A stretch of 64,000 nt of DNA from Lutraria lutraria (GCA_964023205.1 OZ026844.1:7066840-7130839); one strand, 5' to 3'. Numbered from the stretch's first letter, positions 22,301 through 36,764 are shown. Notes: generated from the letters alone by a model not told the origin. Made by a program: numbers and translations.

Positions 22301-23854
22301 TTTAATTGTAGATAGTACAGACATGGGACCATTACAGACAAGTAATATACATCAATGGAAATCTGTGGTGAAAGCAGATTTGGTATGGTATGGTTACTTT
22401 TGGTGTTATTACATTTCTAGAATATCCTGGCGTCAGGATTTTACGACAAATCTAATTTTTTATTTTCTCCTTAAGCGCTGTTGGTACATGAATGCAACTT
22501 TATTTACAAGTAGTTGGCATGGACAGAAGTCAGTAGCAAGGTTGAATTTGCTATGCTCTGCTTACTTTTGACTTTATTGAAATTCTAGAAATGACCGTCT
22601 CCGAGGAAAATCTCAGTGAGTTGCTGAACATCTTTGATTTGCAATATCTCTACCATTATTTGGTCTTCAGCATTGAAACTGCACATGCTAGTAATGGACA
22701 TGCCTGAAAATCAGGGACACAAAAGGCGTGGCCATGCTTCGTTTAGCTTGGAAGTTATTAACATTTTCGAAATGGCAGTTTGAGAGAAAATTTACTTGCG
22801 CGGGTGCTTTACGACAAATTTTTATCTTTCATTTACTCTTTAATTGTAGATAATACAGACATGGGACCATTACAGACAAGTAATATACATCGATGGAAAT
22901 CTGTTGTGAAAGCAGATTTGGTATGGTATGGTTACTTTTGGTGTTATTACATTTCTAGAATATCCTGGCGTCAGGATTTTACGACAAATCTAATTTTTAT
23001 TTTCTCCTTAAGCGCTGTTGGTACATGAATGCAACTTTATTTACAAGTAGTTGGCATGGACAGAAGTCAATAGCAAGGTTGAATTTGCTATGCTCTGCTT
23101 ACTTTTGACTTTATTGAAATTCTAGAAATGACCGTCTCCGAGGAAAAACTCAGTGAGTTGCTGAACATCTTTGATTTGCAATATCTCTACCATTATTTGG
23201 TCTTTAGCATTGAAACTGCACATGCTAGTAATGGACATCCCTGCAAATCAGGGACACAAAAGGCGTGGCCATGCTTCGTTTAGCTTGGAAGTTATTAACA
23301 TTTTAGAAATGGCAGTTTGAGAGAAAATTTACTTGCGCGGGTGCTTTACGACAAATTTTTATCTTTCATTTACTCTTTAATTGTAGATAGTACAGACATG
23401 GGACCATTACAGACAAGTAATATACATCGATGGAAATCTGTTGTGAAAGCAGATTTGGTATGGTATGGTTACTTTTGGTGTTATTACATTTCTAGAATAT
23501 CCTGGCGTCAGGATTTTACGACAAATCTAATTTTTTATTTTCTCCCTAAGCGCTGTTGGTACATGAATGCAACTTTATTTACAAGTAGTTGGCATGGACA
23601 GAAGTCAGTAGCAAGGTGGAATTTGCTATGCTCTGCTTACTTTTGACTTTATTGAAATTCTAGAAATGACGATGTTCGAGGAAAATCTCAGTGAGTTGCT
23701 GAACATCTTTGATTTGCAATATCTCTACCATTATTTGGTCTTCAGCATTTAAACTGCACATGCTAGTAATGGACATCCCTGAAAACCAGGGACTCAAAAG
23801 GCGTGGCCATGCTTCGTTTACCTTAGAAGTTATCAACATTTTAGAAATGGCAGT
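19397..23854 (+). repeat. Left edge of the satellite, most irregular monomers
   Basis: The first eight monomers carry private changes rare elsewhere: GCTTTAGGAC instead of GCTTTACGAC at 19552 and 20628, GTATATAG at 20154-20161, CGATGTTCGAGG in place of CGTCTCCGAGG near 20980 and 23670, CCCTAAGCG for CCTTAAGCG near 20855 and 23545, and an internal TGA near 21848. Two of them (20628 and 23317) share CCCTAAGCG plus AGGTGGAATT, and therefore a common ancestor five units apart. The pattern is that of a satellite border where homogenisation is weaker. Confidence 0.75.
21247..21495 (+). other. Representative satellite ORF, 82 codons; probably not a gene
   Basis: Given once as the example for all monomers. 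An ATG in fair context (GACATGG) opens an 82-codon frame starting MGPLQTSNIHQW and ending LLCSAYF, rich in W and Y, with no recognisable family, signal peptide or domain. Evidence against function: the ATG is replaced by GTG in A-type monomers and by ATA followed by TGA in C-type monomers. The copy at 21704 has an internal TGA, the one at 22780 a one-base deletion, and many of the unit-to-unit changes I saw alter amino acids. The frame persists because copies are young. Confidence 0.5.
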
Positions 23855-26349
23855 TTGAGAGAAAATTTACTTGCGCGGGTACTTTACGTCAATTTTTTAT
23901 CTTTCATTTACTCTTTAATTGTAGATAGTACAGACATGGGACCATTACAGACAAGTAATATACATCAATGGAAATCTGTGGTGAAAGCAGATTTGGTATG
24001 GTATGGTTACTTTTGGTGTTATTACATTTCTAGAATATCCTGGCGTCAGGATTTTATGACAAATCTATTTTTTTATTTTCTCCTTAAGCGCTGTTGGTAC
24101 ATGAATCCAACTTTATTTACAAGTAGTTGGCATGGACAGAAGTCAGTAGCAAGGTTGAATTTGCTATGCTCTGCTTACTTTTGACTTTATTGAAATTCTA
24201 GAAATGACCGTCTCCGAGGAAAATCTCAGTGAGTTTCTGAACATCTTTGATTTGCAATATCTCTACCATTATTTGGTCATTAGCATTGAGACTGCACATG
24301 CTAGTAATGGACATACCTGAAAATCAGGGACACAAAAGGCGTTGCCATGCTTCGTTTAGCTTGGAAGTTATTAACATTTTAGAAATGGCAGTTTGAGAGA
24401 AAATTTACTTGCGCGGGTGCTTTACGTCAATTTTTTATCTTTCATTTACTCTTTAATTGTAGATAGTACAGACATGGGACCATTACAGACAAGTAATATA
24501 CATCAATGGAAATCTGTGGTGAAAGCAGATTTGGTATGGTATGGTAACTTTTGGTGTTATTACATTTCTAGAATATCCTGGCGTCAGGATTTTATGACAA
24601 ATCTATTTTTTTATTTTCTCCTTAAGCGCTGTTGGTACATGAATCCAACTTTATGTACAAGTAGTTGGCATGAACAGAAGTCAGTGGCAAGGTTGAATTT
24701 GCTATGCTCTGCTTACTTTTGACTTTATTGAAATTCTAGAAATGACCGTCTCCGAGGAAAATCTCAGTGAGTTGCTGAACATCTTTGATTTGCAATATCT
24801 CTACCATTATTTGGTCTTCAGCATTGAAACTGCACATGCTAGTAATGGACATCCCTGAAAATCAGGGACACAAAAGGCGTGGCCATGCTTCGTTTAGCTT
24901 GGAAGTTATTAACATTTTAGAAATGGCAGTTTGAGAGAAAATTTACTTGCGCGGGTGCTTTACGACAAATTTTTATCTTTCATTTACTCTTTAATTGTAG
25001 ATAGTACAGACATGGGACCATTACAGACAAGTAATATACATCAATGGAAATCTGTGGTGAAAGCAGATTTGGTATGGTATGGTTACTTTTGGTGTTATTA
25101 CATTTCTAGAATATCCTGGCGTCAGGATTTTACGACAAATCTAATTTTTTATTTTCTCCTTAAGCGCTGTTGCTACATGAATGCAACTTTATTTACAAGT
25201 AGTTGGCATGGACAGAAGTCAGTAGCAAGGTTGAATTTGCTATGCTCTGCTTACTTTTGACTTTATTGAAATTCTAGAAATGACCGTCTCCGAGGAAAAT
25301 CTCAGTGAGTTGCTGAACATCTTTGATTTGCAATATCTCTACCATTATTTGGTCATTAGCATTGAAACTGCACATGCTAGTAATGGACATACCTGAAAAT
25401 CGGGGACACAAAAGGCGTTGCCATGCTTCGTTTAGCTTGGAAGTTATTAACATTTTAGAAATGGCAGTTTGAGAGAAAATTTACTTGCGCAGGTGCTTTA
25501 CGACAATTTTTTATCTTTCATTTACTCTTTAATTGTAGATAGTACAGACATGGGACCATTACAGACAAGTAATATACATCAATGGAAATCTGTGGTGAAA
25601 GCAGATTTGGTATGGTATGGTAACTTTTGGTGTTATTACATTTCTAGAATATCCTGGCGTCAGGATTTTATGACAAATCTATTTTTTTATTTTCTCCTTA
25701 AGCGCTGTTGGTACATGAATCCAACTTTATTTACAAGTAGTTGGCATGGACAGAAGTCAGTAGCAAGGTTGAATTTGCTATGCTCTGCTTACTTTTGACT
25801 TTATTGAAATTCTAGAAATGACCGTCTCCGAGGAAAAACTCAGTGAGTTGCTGAACATCTTTGATTTGCAATATCTCTACCATTATTTGGTCTTCAGCAT
25901 TGAAACTGCACATGCTAGTAATGGACATACCTGAAAATCAGGGACACAAAAGGCGTGGCCATGCTTCGTTTAGCTTGGAAGTTATTAACATTTTAGAAAT
26001 GGCAGTTTGAGAGAAAATTTACTTGCGCGGGTGCTTTACGACAAATTTTTATCTTTCATTTACTCTTTAATTGTAGATAGTAAAGACATGGGACCATTAC
26101 AGACAAGTAATATACATCAATGGAAATCTGTGGTGAAAGCAGATTTGGTATGGTATGGTTACTTTTGGTGTTATTACATTTCTAGAATATCCTGGCGTCA
26201 GGATTTTACGACAAATCTAATTTTTTATTTTCTCCTTAAGCGCTGTTGGTACATGAATGCAACTTTATTTACAAGTAGTTGGCATGGACAGAAGTCAGTA
26301 GCAAGGTTGAATTTGCTATGCTCTGCTTACTTTTGACTTTATTGAAATT

Positions 26350-26529
26350 CTAGAAATGACCGTCTCCGAGGAAAATCTCAGTGAGTTTCTGAACATCTTT
26401 GATTTGCAATATCTCTACCATTATTTGGTCATTAGCATTGAAACTGCACATGCTAGTAATGGACATCCCTGAAAACCAGGGACACAAAAGGCGTTGCCAT
26501 GCTTCGTTTAGCTTGGAAGTTATTAACAT
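26350..26529 (-). other. Representative antisense satellite ORF, 59 codons, with AATAAA just downstream
   Basis: On the minus strand ATG (26529-26527) opens a frame beginning MLITSKLNEAWPRLLCPW and ending LGDGHF, closed by TAG at 26352-26350. An AATAAA lies six bases further (26343-26338 on this strand). The frame is open only in monomers where the CCCTG..CAGGG hairpin carries AACCAGGG or AATCGGGG. The common AATCAGGG variant puts a TGA in it. No family is recognised. It is listed because it is the more protein-like frame of the unit, not because expression is shown. Confidence 0.35.
26356..26472 (+). other. Representative short satellite ORF, 38 codons
   Basis: ATG with A at -3 (GAAATGA) opens a frame starting MTVSEENLSELL-like (here SEFL) and ending SNGHP. 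It lies opposite the antisense frame at 26350-26529, so about 115 bp are open on both strands. In monomers lacking TT (36229, 37303, 39991, 41065, 43753) it fuses in frame to an upstream hydrophobic stretch, MLCLLLTIEILE, giving a longer frame. No homology is recognised. Confidence 0.3.
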
Positions 26530-27082
26530 TTTAGAAATGGCAGTTTGAGAGAAAATTTACTTGCGCAGGTGCTTTACGACAATTTTTTATCTTTCATTTA
26601 CTCTTTAATTGTAGATAGTACAGACATGGGACCATTACAGACAAGTAATATACATCAATGGAAATCTGTGGTGAAAGCAGATTTGGTATGGTATGGTAAC
26701 TTTTGGTGTTATTACATTTCTAGAATATCCTGGCGTCAGGATTTTATGACAAATCTATTTTTTTATTTTCTCCTTAAGCGCTGTTGGTACATGAATCCAA
26801 CTTTATTTACAAGTAGTTGGCATGGACAGAAGTCAGTAGCAAGGTTGAATTTGCTATGCTCTGCTTACTTTTGACTTTATTGAAATTCTAGAAATGACCG
26901 TCTCCGAGGAAAAACTCAGTGAGTTGCTGAACATCTTTGATTTGCAATATCTCTACCATTATTTGGTCATTAGCATTTAAACTGCACATGCTAGTAATGG
27001 ACATCCCTGAAAACCAGGGACACAAAAGGCGTGGCCATGCTTCGTTTAGCTTGGAAGTTATTAAAATTTTAGAAATGGCAGT

Positions 27083-28696
27083 TTGAGAGAAAATTTACTT
27101 GCGCGGGTGCTTTACGACAAATTTTTATCTTTCATTTACTCTTTAATTGTAGATAGTACAGACATATGACCATTACAGACAAGTAATATACATCAATGGA
27201 AATCTGTGGTGAAAGCAGATTTGGTATGGTATGGTTACTTTTGGTGTTATTACATTTCTAGAATATCCTGGCGTCAAGATTTTATGACAAATCTAATTTT
27301 TTATTTTCTCCTTAAGCGCTGTTGGTACATGAATGCAACTTTATTTACAAGTAGTTGGCATGGACAGAAGTCAGTAGCAAGGTTGACTTTGCTATGCTCT
27401 GCTTACTTTTGACTTTATTGAAATTCTAGAAATGACCGTCTCCGAGGAAAATCTCAGTGAGTTGCTGAACATCTTTGATTTGCAATATCTCTACCATTAT
27501 TTGGTCGTTAGCATTGAAACTGCACATGCTATTAATGGACATACCTGAAAATCAGGGACACAAAAGGCGTTGCCATGCTTCGTTTAGCTTGGAAGTTATT
27601 AACATTTTAGAAATGGCAGTTTGAGAGAAAATTTACTTGCGCAGGTGCTTTACGACAATTTTTTATCTTTCATTTACTCTTTAATTGTAGATAGTACAGA
27701 CATGGGACCATTACAGACAAGTAATATACATCAATGGAAATCTGTGGTGAAAGCAGATTTGGTATGGTATGGTTACTTTTGGTGTTATTACATTTCTAGA
27801 ATATCCTGGCGTCAAGATTTTATGACAAATCTATTTTTTTATTTTCTCCTTAAGCGCTGTTGGTACATGAATCCAACTTTATTTACAAGTAGTTGGCATG
27901 GACAGAAGTCAGTAGCAAGGTTGAATTTGCTATGCTCTGCTTACTTTTGACTTTATTGAAATTCTAGAAATGACCGTCTCCGATGAAAAACTCAGTGAGT
28001 TGCTGAACATCTTTGATTTGCAATATCTCTACCATTATTTGGTCTTCAGCATTGAAACTGCACATGCTAGTAATGGACATCCCTGAAAATCAGGGACACA
28101 AAAGGCGTGGCCATGCTTCGTTTAGCTTGGAAGTTATTAACATTTTAGAAATGGCAGTTTGAGAGAAAATTTACTTGCGCGGGTGCTTTACGACAAATTT
28201 TTATCTTTCATTTACTCTTTAATTGTAGATAATACAGACATGGGACCATTACAGACAAGTAATATACATCGATGGAAATCTGTGGTGAAAGCAGATTTGG
28301 TATGGTATGGTTACTTTTGGTGTTATTACATTTCTAGAATATCCTGGCGTCAGGATTTTACGACAAATCTAATTTTTTATTTTCTCCTTAAGCGCTGTTG
28401 GTACATGAATGCAACTTTATTTACAAGTAGTTGGCATGGACAGAAGTCAGTAGCAAGGTTGAATTTGCTATGCTCTGCTTACTTTTGACTTTATTGAAAT
28501 TCTAGAAATGACCGTCTCCGAGGAAAATCTCAGTGAGTTGCTGAACATCTTTGATTTGCAATATCTCTAGCATTATTTGGTCCTTAGCATTGAAACTGCA
28601 CATGCTAGTAATGGACATCCCTGAAAATCAGGGACACAAAAGGCGTTGCCATGCTTCGTTTAGCTTGGAAGTTATTAACATTTTAGAAATGGCAGT
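27083..28696 (+). repeat. Three-monomer block, copy 1 (offset 4,842 bp)
   Basis: Monomers at 27083, 27621 and 28159 match those at 31925, 32463 and 33001, exactly nine units away. Shared diagnostic states are CATATGACC with TTGACTTTGC in the first, CTCCGATGAAAAACTC in the second, and GATAATACAGAC with ATCGATGG and CTCTAGCATTATTTGGTCCTTAGC in the third. The concordance of rare variants in the same order shows duplication of a multi-monomer segment. Confidence 0.85.
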
Positions 28697-31600
28697 TTGA
28701 GAGAAAATTTACTTGCGCGGGTGGTTTACGTCAATTTTTTATCTTTCATTTACTCTTTAATTGTAGATAGTACAGACATGGGACCATTACAGACAAGTAA
28801 TATACATCAATGGAAATCTGTGGTGAAAGCAGATTTGGTATGGTATGGTAACTTTTGGTGTTATTACATTTCTAGAATATCCTGGCGTCAGGATTTTATG
28901 ACAAATCTATTTTTTTATTTTCTCCTTAAGCGCTGTTGGTACATGAATCCAACTTTATGTACAAGTAGTTGGCATGAACAGAAGTCAGTGGCAAGGTTGA
29001 ATTTGCTATGCTCTGCTTACTTTTGACTTTATTGAAATTCTAGAAATGACCGTCTCCGAGGAAAATCTCAGTGAGTTGCTGAACATCTTTGATTTGCAAT
29101 ATCTCTACCATTATTTGGTCTTCAGCATTGAAACTGCACATGCTAGTAATGGACATCCCTGAAAATCAGGGACACAAAAGGCGTGGCCATGCTTCGTTTA
29201 GCTTGGAAGTTATTAACATTTTAGAAATGGCGGTTTGAGAGAAAATTTACTTGTGCGGGTGCTTTACGACAAATTTTTATCTTTCATTTACTCTTTAATT
29301 GTAGATAGTACAGACATGGGACCATTACAGACAAGTAATATACATCAATGGAAATCTGTGGTGAAAGCAGATTTGGTATGGTATGGTTACTTTTGGTGTT
29401 ATTACATTTCTAGAATATCCTGGCGTCAGGATTTTACGACAAATCTAATTTTTTATTTTCTCCTTAAGCGCTGTTGGTACATGAATGCAACTTTATTTAC
29501 AAGTAGTTGGCATGGACAGAAGTCAGTAGCAAGGTTGAATTTGCTATGCTCTGCTTACTTTTGACTTTATTGAAATTCTAGAAATGACCGTCTCCGAGGA
29601 AAATCTCAGTGAGTTGCTGAACATCTTTGATTTGCAATATCTCTACCATTATTTGGTCGTTAGCATTGAAACTGCACATGCTAGTAATGGACATACTTAA
29701 AAATCGGGGACACAAAAGGCGTTGCCATGCTTCGTTTAGCTTGGAAGTTATTAACATTTTAGAAATGGCAGTTTGAGAGAAAATTTACTTGCGCGGGTGC
29801 TTTACGACAAATTTTTATCTTTCATTTACTCTTTAATTGTAGATAGTACAGACATATGACCATTACAGACAAGTAATATACATCAATGGAAATCTGTGGT
29901 GAAAGCAGATTTGGTATGGTATGGTTACTTTTGGTGTTATTACATTTCTAGAATATCCTGGCGTCAAGATTTTATGACAAATCTAATTTTTTATTTTCTC
30001 CTTAAGCGCTGTTGGTACATGAATGCAACTTTATTTACAAGTAGTTGGCATGGACAGAAGTCAGTAGCAAGGTTGACTTTGCTATGCTCTGCTTACTTTT
30101 GACTTTATTGAAATTCTAGAAATGACCGTCTCCGAGGAAAATCTCAGTGAGTTGCTGAACATCTTTGATTTGCAATATCTCTACCATTATTTGGTCGTTA
30201 GCATTGAAACTGCACATGCTATTAATGGACATACCTGAAAATCAGGGACACAAAAGGCGTTGCCATGCTTCGTTTAGCTTGGAAGTTATTAACATTTTAG
30301 AAATGGCAGTTTGAGAGAAAATTTACTTGCGCGGGTGCTTTACGTCAATTTTTTATCTTTCATTTACTCTTTAATTGTAGATAGTACAGACATGGGACCA
30401 TTACAGACAAGTAATATACATCAATGGAAATCTGTGGTGAAAGCAGATTTGGTATGGTATGGTAACTTTTGGTGTTATTACATTTCTAGAATATCCTGGC
30501 GTCAGGATTTTATGACAAATCTATTTTTTTATTTTCTCCTTAAGCGCTGTTGGTACATGAATCCAACTTTATGTACAAGTAGTTGGCATGAACAGAAGTC
30601 AGTGGCAAGGTTGAATTTGCTATGCTCTGCTTACTTTTGACTTTATTGAAATTCTAGAAATGACCGTCTCCGAGGAAAATCTCAGTGAGTTGCTGAACAT
30701 CTTTGATTTGCAATATCTCTACCATTATTTGGTCTTCAGCATTGAAACTGCACATGCTAGTAATGGACATCCCTGAAAATCAGGGACACAAAAGGCGTGG
30801 CCATGCTTCGTTTAGCTTGGAAGTTATTAACATTTTAGAAATGGCAGTTTGAGAGAAAATTTACTTGTGCGGGTGCTTTACGACAAATTTTTATCTTTCA
30901 TTTACTCTTTAATTGTAGATAGTACAGACATGGGACCATTACAGACAAGTAATATACATCAATGGAAATCTGTGGTGAAAGCAGATTTGGTATGGTATGG
31001 TTACTTTTGGTGTTATTACATTTCTAGAATATCCTGGCGTCAGGATTTTACGACAAATCTAATTTTTTATTTTCTCCTTAAGCGCTGTTGGTACATGAAT
31101 GCAACTTTATTTACAAGTAGTTGGCATGGACAGAAGTCAGTAGCAAGGTTGAATTTGCTATGCTCTGCTTACTTTTGACTTTATTGAAATTCTAGAAATG
31201 ACCGTCTCCGAGGAAAATCTCAGTGAGTTGCTGAACATCTTTGATTTGCAATATCTCTACCATTATTTGGTCGTTAGCATTGAAACTGCACATGCTAGTA
31301 ATGGACATACCTGAAAATCGGGGACACAAAAGGCGTTGCCATGCTTCGTTTAGCTTGGAAGTTATTAACATTTTAGAAATGGCAGTTTGAGAGAAAATTT
31401 ACTTGCGCAGGTGCTTTACGACAATTTTTTATCTTTCATTTACTCTTTAATTGTAGATAGTACAGACATGGGACCATTACAGACAAGTAATATACATCAA
31501 TGGAAATCTGTGGTGAAAGCAGATTTGGTATGGTATGGTAACTTTTGGTGTTATTACATTTCTAGAATATCCTGGCGTCAGGATTTTATGACAAATCTAT

Positions 31601-31924
31601 TTTTTTATTTTCTCCTTAAGCGCTGTTGGTACATGAATGCAACTTTATTTACAAGTAGTTGGCATGGACAGAAGTCAGTAGCAAGGTTGAATTTGCTATG
31701 CTCTGCTTACTTTTGACTTTATTGAAATTCTAGAAATGACCGTCTCCGAGGAAAAACTCAGTGAGTTGCTGAACATCTTTGATTTGCAATATCTCTACTA
31801 TTATTTGGTCATTAGCATTGAAACTGCACATGCTAGTAATGGACATCCCTGAAAATCAGGGACACAAAAGGCGTGGCCATGCTTCGTTTAGCTTGGAAGT
31901 TATTAAAATTTTAGAAATGGCAGT

Positions 31925-33538
31925 TTGAGAGAAAATTTACTTGCGCGGGTGCTTTACGACAAATTTTTATCTTTCATTTACTCTTTAATTGTAGATAGTA
32001 CAGACATATGACCATTACAGACAAGTAATATACATCAATGGAAATCTGTGGTGAAAGCAGATTTGGTATGGTATGGTTACTTTTGGTGTTATTACATTTC
32101 TAGAATATCCTGGCGTCAAGATTTTATGACAAATCTAATTTTTTATTTTCTCCTTAAGCGCTGTTGGTACATGAATGCAACTTTATTTACAAGTAGTTGG
32201 CATGGACAGAAGTCAGTAGCAAGGTTGACTTTGCTATGCTCTGCTTACTTTTGACTTTATTGAAATTCTAGAAATGACCGTCTCCGAGGAAAATCTCAGT
32301 GAGTTGCTGAACATCTTTGATTTGCAATATCTCTACCATTATTTGGTCGTTTGCATTGAAACTGCACATGCTATTAATGGACATACCTGAAAATCAGGGA
32401 CACAAAAGGCGTTGCCATGCTTCGTTTAGCTTGGAAGTTATTAACATTTTAGAAATGGCAGTTTGAGAGAAAATTTACTTGCGCAGGTGCTTTACGACAA
32501 TTTTTTATCTTTCATTTACTCTTTAATTGTAGATAGTACAGACATGGGACCATTACAGACAAGTAATATACATCAATGGAAATCTGTGGTGAAAGCAGAT
32601 TTGGTATGGTATGGTTACTTTTGGTGTTATTACATTTCTAGAATATCCTGGCGTCAAGATTTTATGACAAATCTATTTTTTTATTTTCTCCTTAAGCGCT
32701 GTTGGTACATGAATCCAACTTTATTTACAAGTAGTTGGCATGGACAGAAGTCAGTAGCAAGGTTGAATTTGCTATGCTCTGCTTACTTTTGACTTTATTG
32801 AAATTCTAGAAATGACCGTCTCCGATGAAAAACTCAGTGAGTTGCTGAACATCTTTGATTTGCAATATCTCTACCATTATTTGGTCTTCAGCATTGAAAC
32901 TGCACATGCTAGTAATGGACATCCCTGAAAATCAGGGACACAAAAGGCGTGGCCATGCTTCGTTTAGCTTGGAAGTTATTAACATTTTAGAAATGGCAGT
33001 TTGAGAGAAAATTTACTTGCGCGGGTGCTTTACGACAAATTTTTATCTTTCATTTACTCTTTAATTGTAGATAATACAGACATGGGACCATTACAGACAA
33101 GTAATATACATCGATGGAAATCTGTGGTGAAAGCAGATTTGGTATGGTATGGTTACTTTTGGTGTTATTACATTTCTAGAATATCCTGGCGTCAGGATTT
33201 TACGACAAATCTAATTTTTTATTTTCTCCTTAAGCGCTGTTGGTACATGAATGCAACTTTATTTACAAGTAGTTGGCATGGACAGAAGTCAGTAGCAAGG
33301 TTGAATTTGCTATGCTCTGCTTACTTTTGACTTTATTGAAATTCTAGAAATGACCGTCTCCGAGGAAAATCTCAGTGAGTTGCTGAACATCTTTGATTTG
33401 CAATATCTCTAGCATTATTTGGTCCTTAGCATTGAAACTGCACATGCTAGTAATGGACATACCTGAAAATCAGGGACACAAAAGGCGTTGCCATGCTTCG
33501 TTTAGCTTGGAAGTTATTAACATTTTAGAAATGGCAGT
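31925..33538 (+). repeat. Three-monomer block, copy 2 (offset 4,842 bp)
   Basis: Counterpart of 27083-28696 with the same ordered diagnostic variants. The following monomer at 33539 (AQV-type start, TCTTCAATTG) differs from the one following copy 1 at 28697 (GGTGGTTTACGTC), so the duplicated tract ends near here. Confidence 0.85.
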
Positions 33539-36500
33539 TTGAGAGAAAATTTACTTGCGCAGGTGCTTTACGACAATTTTTTATCTTTCATTTACTCTTC
33601 AATTGTAGATAGTACAGACATGGGATCATTACAGACAAGTAATATACATCAATGGAAATCTGTGGTGAAAGCAGATTTGGTATGGTATGGTAACTTTTGG
33701 TGTTATTACATTTCTAGAATATCCTGGCGTCAGGATTTTATGACAAATCTATTTTTTTATTTTCTCCTTAAGCGCTGTTGGTACATGAATCCAACTTTAT
33801 TTACAAGTAGTTGGCATGGACAGAAGTCAGTAGCAAGGTTGAATTTGCTATGCTCTGCTTACTTTTGACTTTATTGAAATTCTAGAAATGACCGTCTCCG
33901 AGGAAAATCTCAGTGAGTTTCTGAACATCTTTGATTTGCAATATCTCTACCATTATTTGGTCATTAGCATTGAAACTGCACATGCTAGTAATGGACATAC
34001 CTGAAAATCAGGGACACAAAAGGCGTTGCCATGCTTCGTTTAGCTTGGAAGTTATTAACATTTTAGAAATGGCAGTTTGAGAGAAAATTTACTTGCGCGG
34101 GTGCTTTACGTCAATTTTTTATCTTTCATTTACTCTTTAATTGTAGATAGTACAGACATGGGACCATTACAGACAAGTAATATACATCAATGGAAATCTG
34201 TGGTGAAAGCAGATTTGGTATGGTATGGTAACTTTTGGTGTTATTACATTTCTAGAATATCCTGGCTTCAGGATTTTATGACAAATCTATTTTTTTATTT
34301 TCTCCTTAAGCGCTGTTGGTACATGAATCCAACTTTATGTACAAGTAGTTGGCATGAACAGAAGTCAGTGGCAAGGTTGAATTTGCTATGCTCTGCTTAC
34401 TTTTGACTTTATTGAAATTCTAGAAATGACCGTCTCCGAGGAAAATCTCAGTGAGTTGCTGAACATCTTTGATTTGCAATATCTCTACCATTATTTGGTC
34501 TTCAGCATTGAAACTGCACATGCTAGTAATGGACATCCCTGAAAATCAGGGACACAAAAGGCGTGGCCATGCTTCGTTTAGCTTGGAAGTTATTAACATT
34601 TTAGAAATGGCAGTTTGAGAGAAAATTTACTTGCGCGGGTGCTTTACGACAAATTTTTATCTTTCATTTACTCTTTAATTGTAGATAGTACAGACATGGG
34701 ACCATTACAGACAAGTAATATACATCAATGGAAATCTGTGGTGAAAGCAGATTTGGTATGGTATGGTTACTTTTGGTGTTATTACATTTCTAGAATATCC
34801 TGGCGTCAGGATTTTACGACAAATCTAATTTTTTATTTTCTCCTTAAGCGCTGTTGGTACATGAATGCAACTTTATTTACAAGTAGTTGGCATGGACAGA
34901 AGTCAGTAGCAAGGTTGAATTTGCTATGCTCTGCTTACTTTTGACTTTATTGAAATTCTAGAAATGACCGTCTCCGAGGAAAATCTCAGTGAGTTGCTGA
35001 ACATCTTTGATTTGCAATATCTCTACCATTATTTGGTCGTTAGCATTGAAACTGCACATGCTAGTAATGGACATACCTGAAAATCGGGGACACAAAAGGC
35101 GTTGCCATGCTTCGTTTAGCTTGGAAGTTATTAACATTTTAGAAATGGCAGTTTGAGAGAAAATTTATTTGCGCAGGTGCTTTACGACAATTTTTTATCT
35201 TTCATTTACTCTTTAATTGTAGATAGTACAGACATGGGACCATTACAGACAAGTAATATACATCAATGGAAATCTGTGGTGAAAGCAGATTTGGTATGGT
35301 ATGGTAACTTTTGGTGTTATTACATTTCTAGAATATCCTGGCGTCAGGATTTTATGACAAATCTATTTTTTTATTTTCTCCTTAAGCGCTGTTGGTACAT
35401 GAATCCAACTTTATTTACAAGTAGTTGGCATGGACAGAAGTCAGTAGCAAGGTTGAATTTGCTATGCTCTGCTTACTTTTGACTTTATTGAAATTCTAGA
35501 AATGACCGTCTCCGAGGAAAAACTCAGTGAGTTGCTGAACATCTTTGATTTGCAATATCTCTACCATTATTTGGTCTTCAGCATTGAAACTGCACATGCT
35601 AGTAATGGACATCCCTGAAAATCAGGGACACAAAAGGCGTGGCCATGCTTCGTTTAGCTTGGAAGTTATTAACATTTTAGAAATGGCAGTTTGAGAGAAA
35701 ATTTACTTGTGCGGGTGCTTTACGACAAATTTTTATCTTTCATTTACTCTTTAATTGTAGATAGTACAGACATGGGACCATTACAGACAAGTAATATACA
35801 TCAATGGAAATCTGTGGTGAAAGCAGATTTGGTATGGTATGGTTACTTTTGGTGTTATTACATTTCTAGAATATCCTGGCGTCAAGATTTTATGACAAAT
35901 CTAATTTTTTATTTTCTCCTTAAGCGCTGTTGGTACATGAATGCAACTTTATTTACAAGTAGTTGGCATGGACAGAAGTCAGTGGCAAGGTTGAATATGC
36001 TATGCTCTGCTTACTTTTGACTTTATTGAAATTCTAGAAATGACCATGTCCGAGGAAAATCTCAGTGAGTTGCTGAACATCTTTGATTTGCAATATCTCT
36101 ACCATTATTTGGTCTTCAGCATTTAAAATGCACATGATAGTAATGGATATCCCTGAAAATCTGGGCCCCAAAAGGCGTGGCCATGCTTCGTTTAGCTTGG
36201 AAGTTATTAACATTTTAGAAATGGCAGTTTGAGAGAAAATTTACTTGCGCGGGTGCTTTACGACAAATTTTTATCTTTCATTTACTCTTTAATTGTAGAT
36301 AGTACAGACATGGGACCATTACAGACAAGTAATATACATCAATGGAAATCTGTGGTGAAAGCAGATTTGGTATGGTATGGTTACTTTTGGTGTTATTACA
36401 TTTCTAGAATATCCTGGCGTCAGGATTTTATGACAAATCTATTTTTTTATTTTCTCCTTAAGCGCTGTTGGTACATGAATGCAACTTTATTTACAAGTAG

Positions 36501-36764
36501 TTGGCATGGACAGAAGTCAGTAGCAAGGTTCAATTTGCTATGCTCTGCTTACTTTTGACTATTGAAATTCTAGAAATGACCGTCTCCGAGGAAAATCTCA
36601 GTGAGTTTCTGAACATCTTTGATTTGCAATATCTCTACCATTATTTGGTCATTAGCATTGAAACTGCACATGCTAGTAATGGACATCCCTGAAAACCAGG
36701 GACACAAAAGGCGTTGCCATGCTTCGTTTAGCTTGGAAGTTATTAACATTTTAGAAATGGCAGT

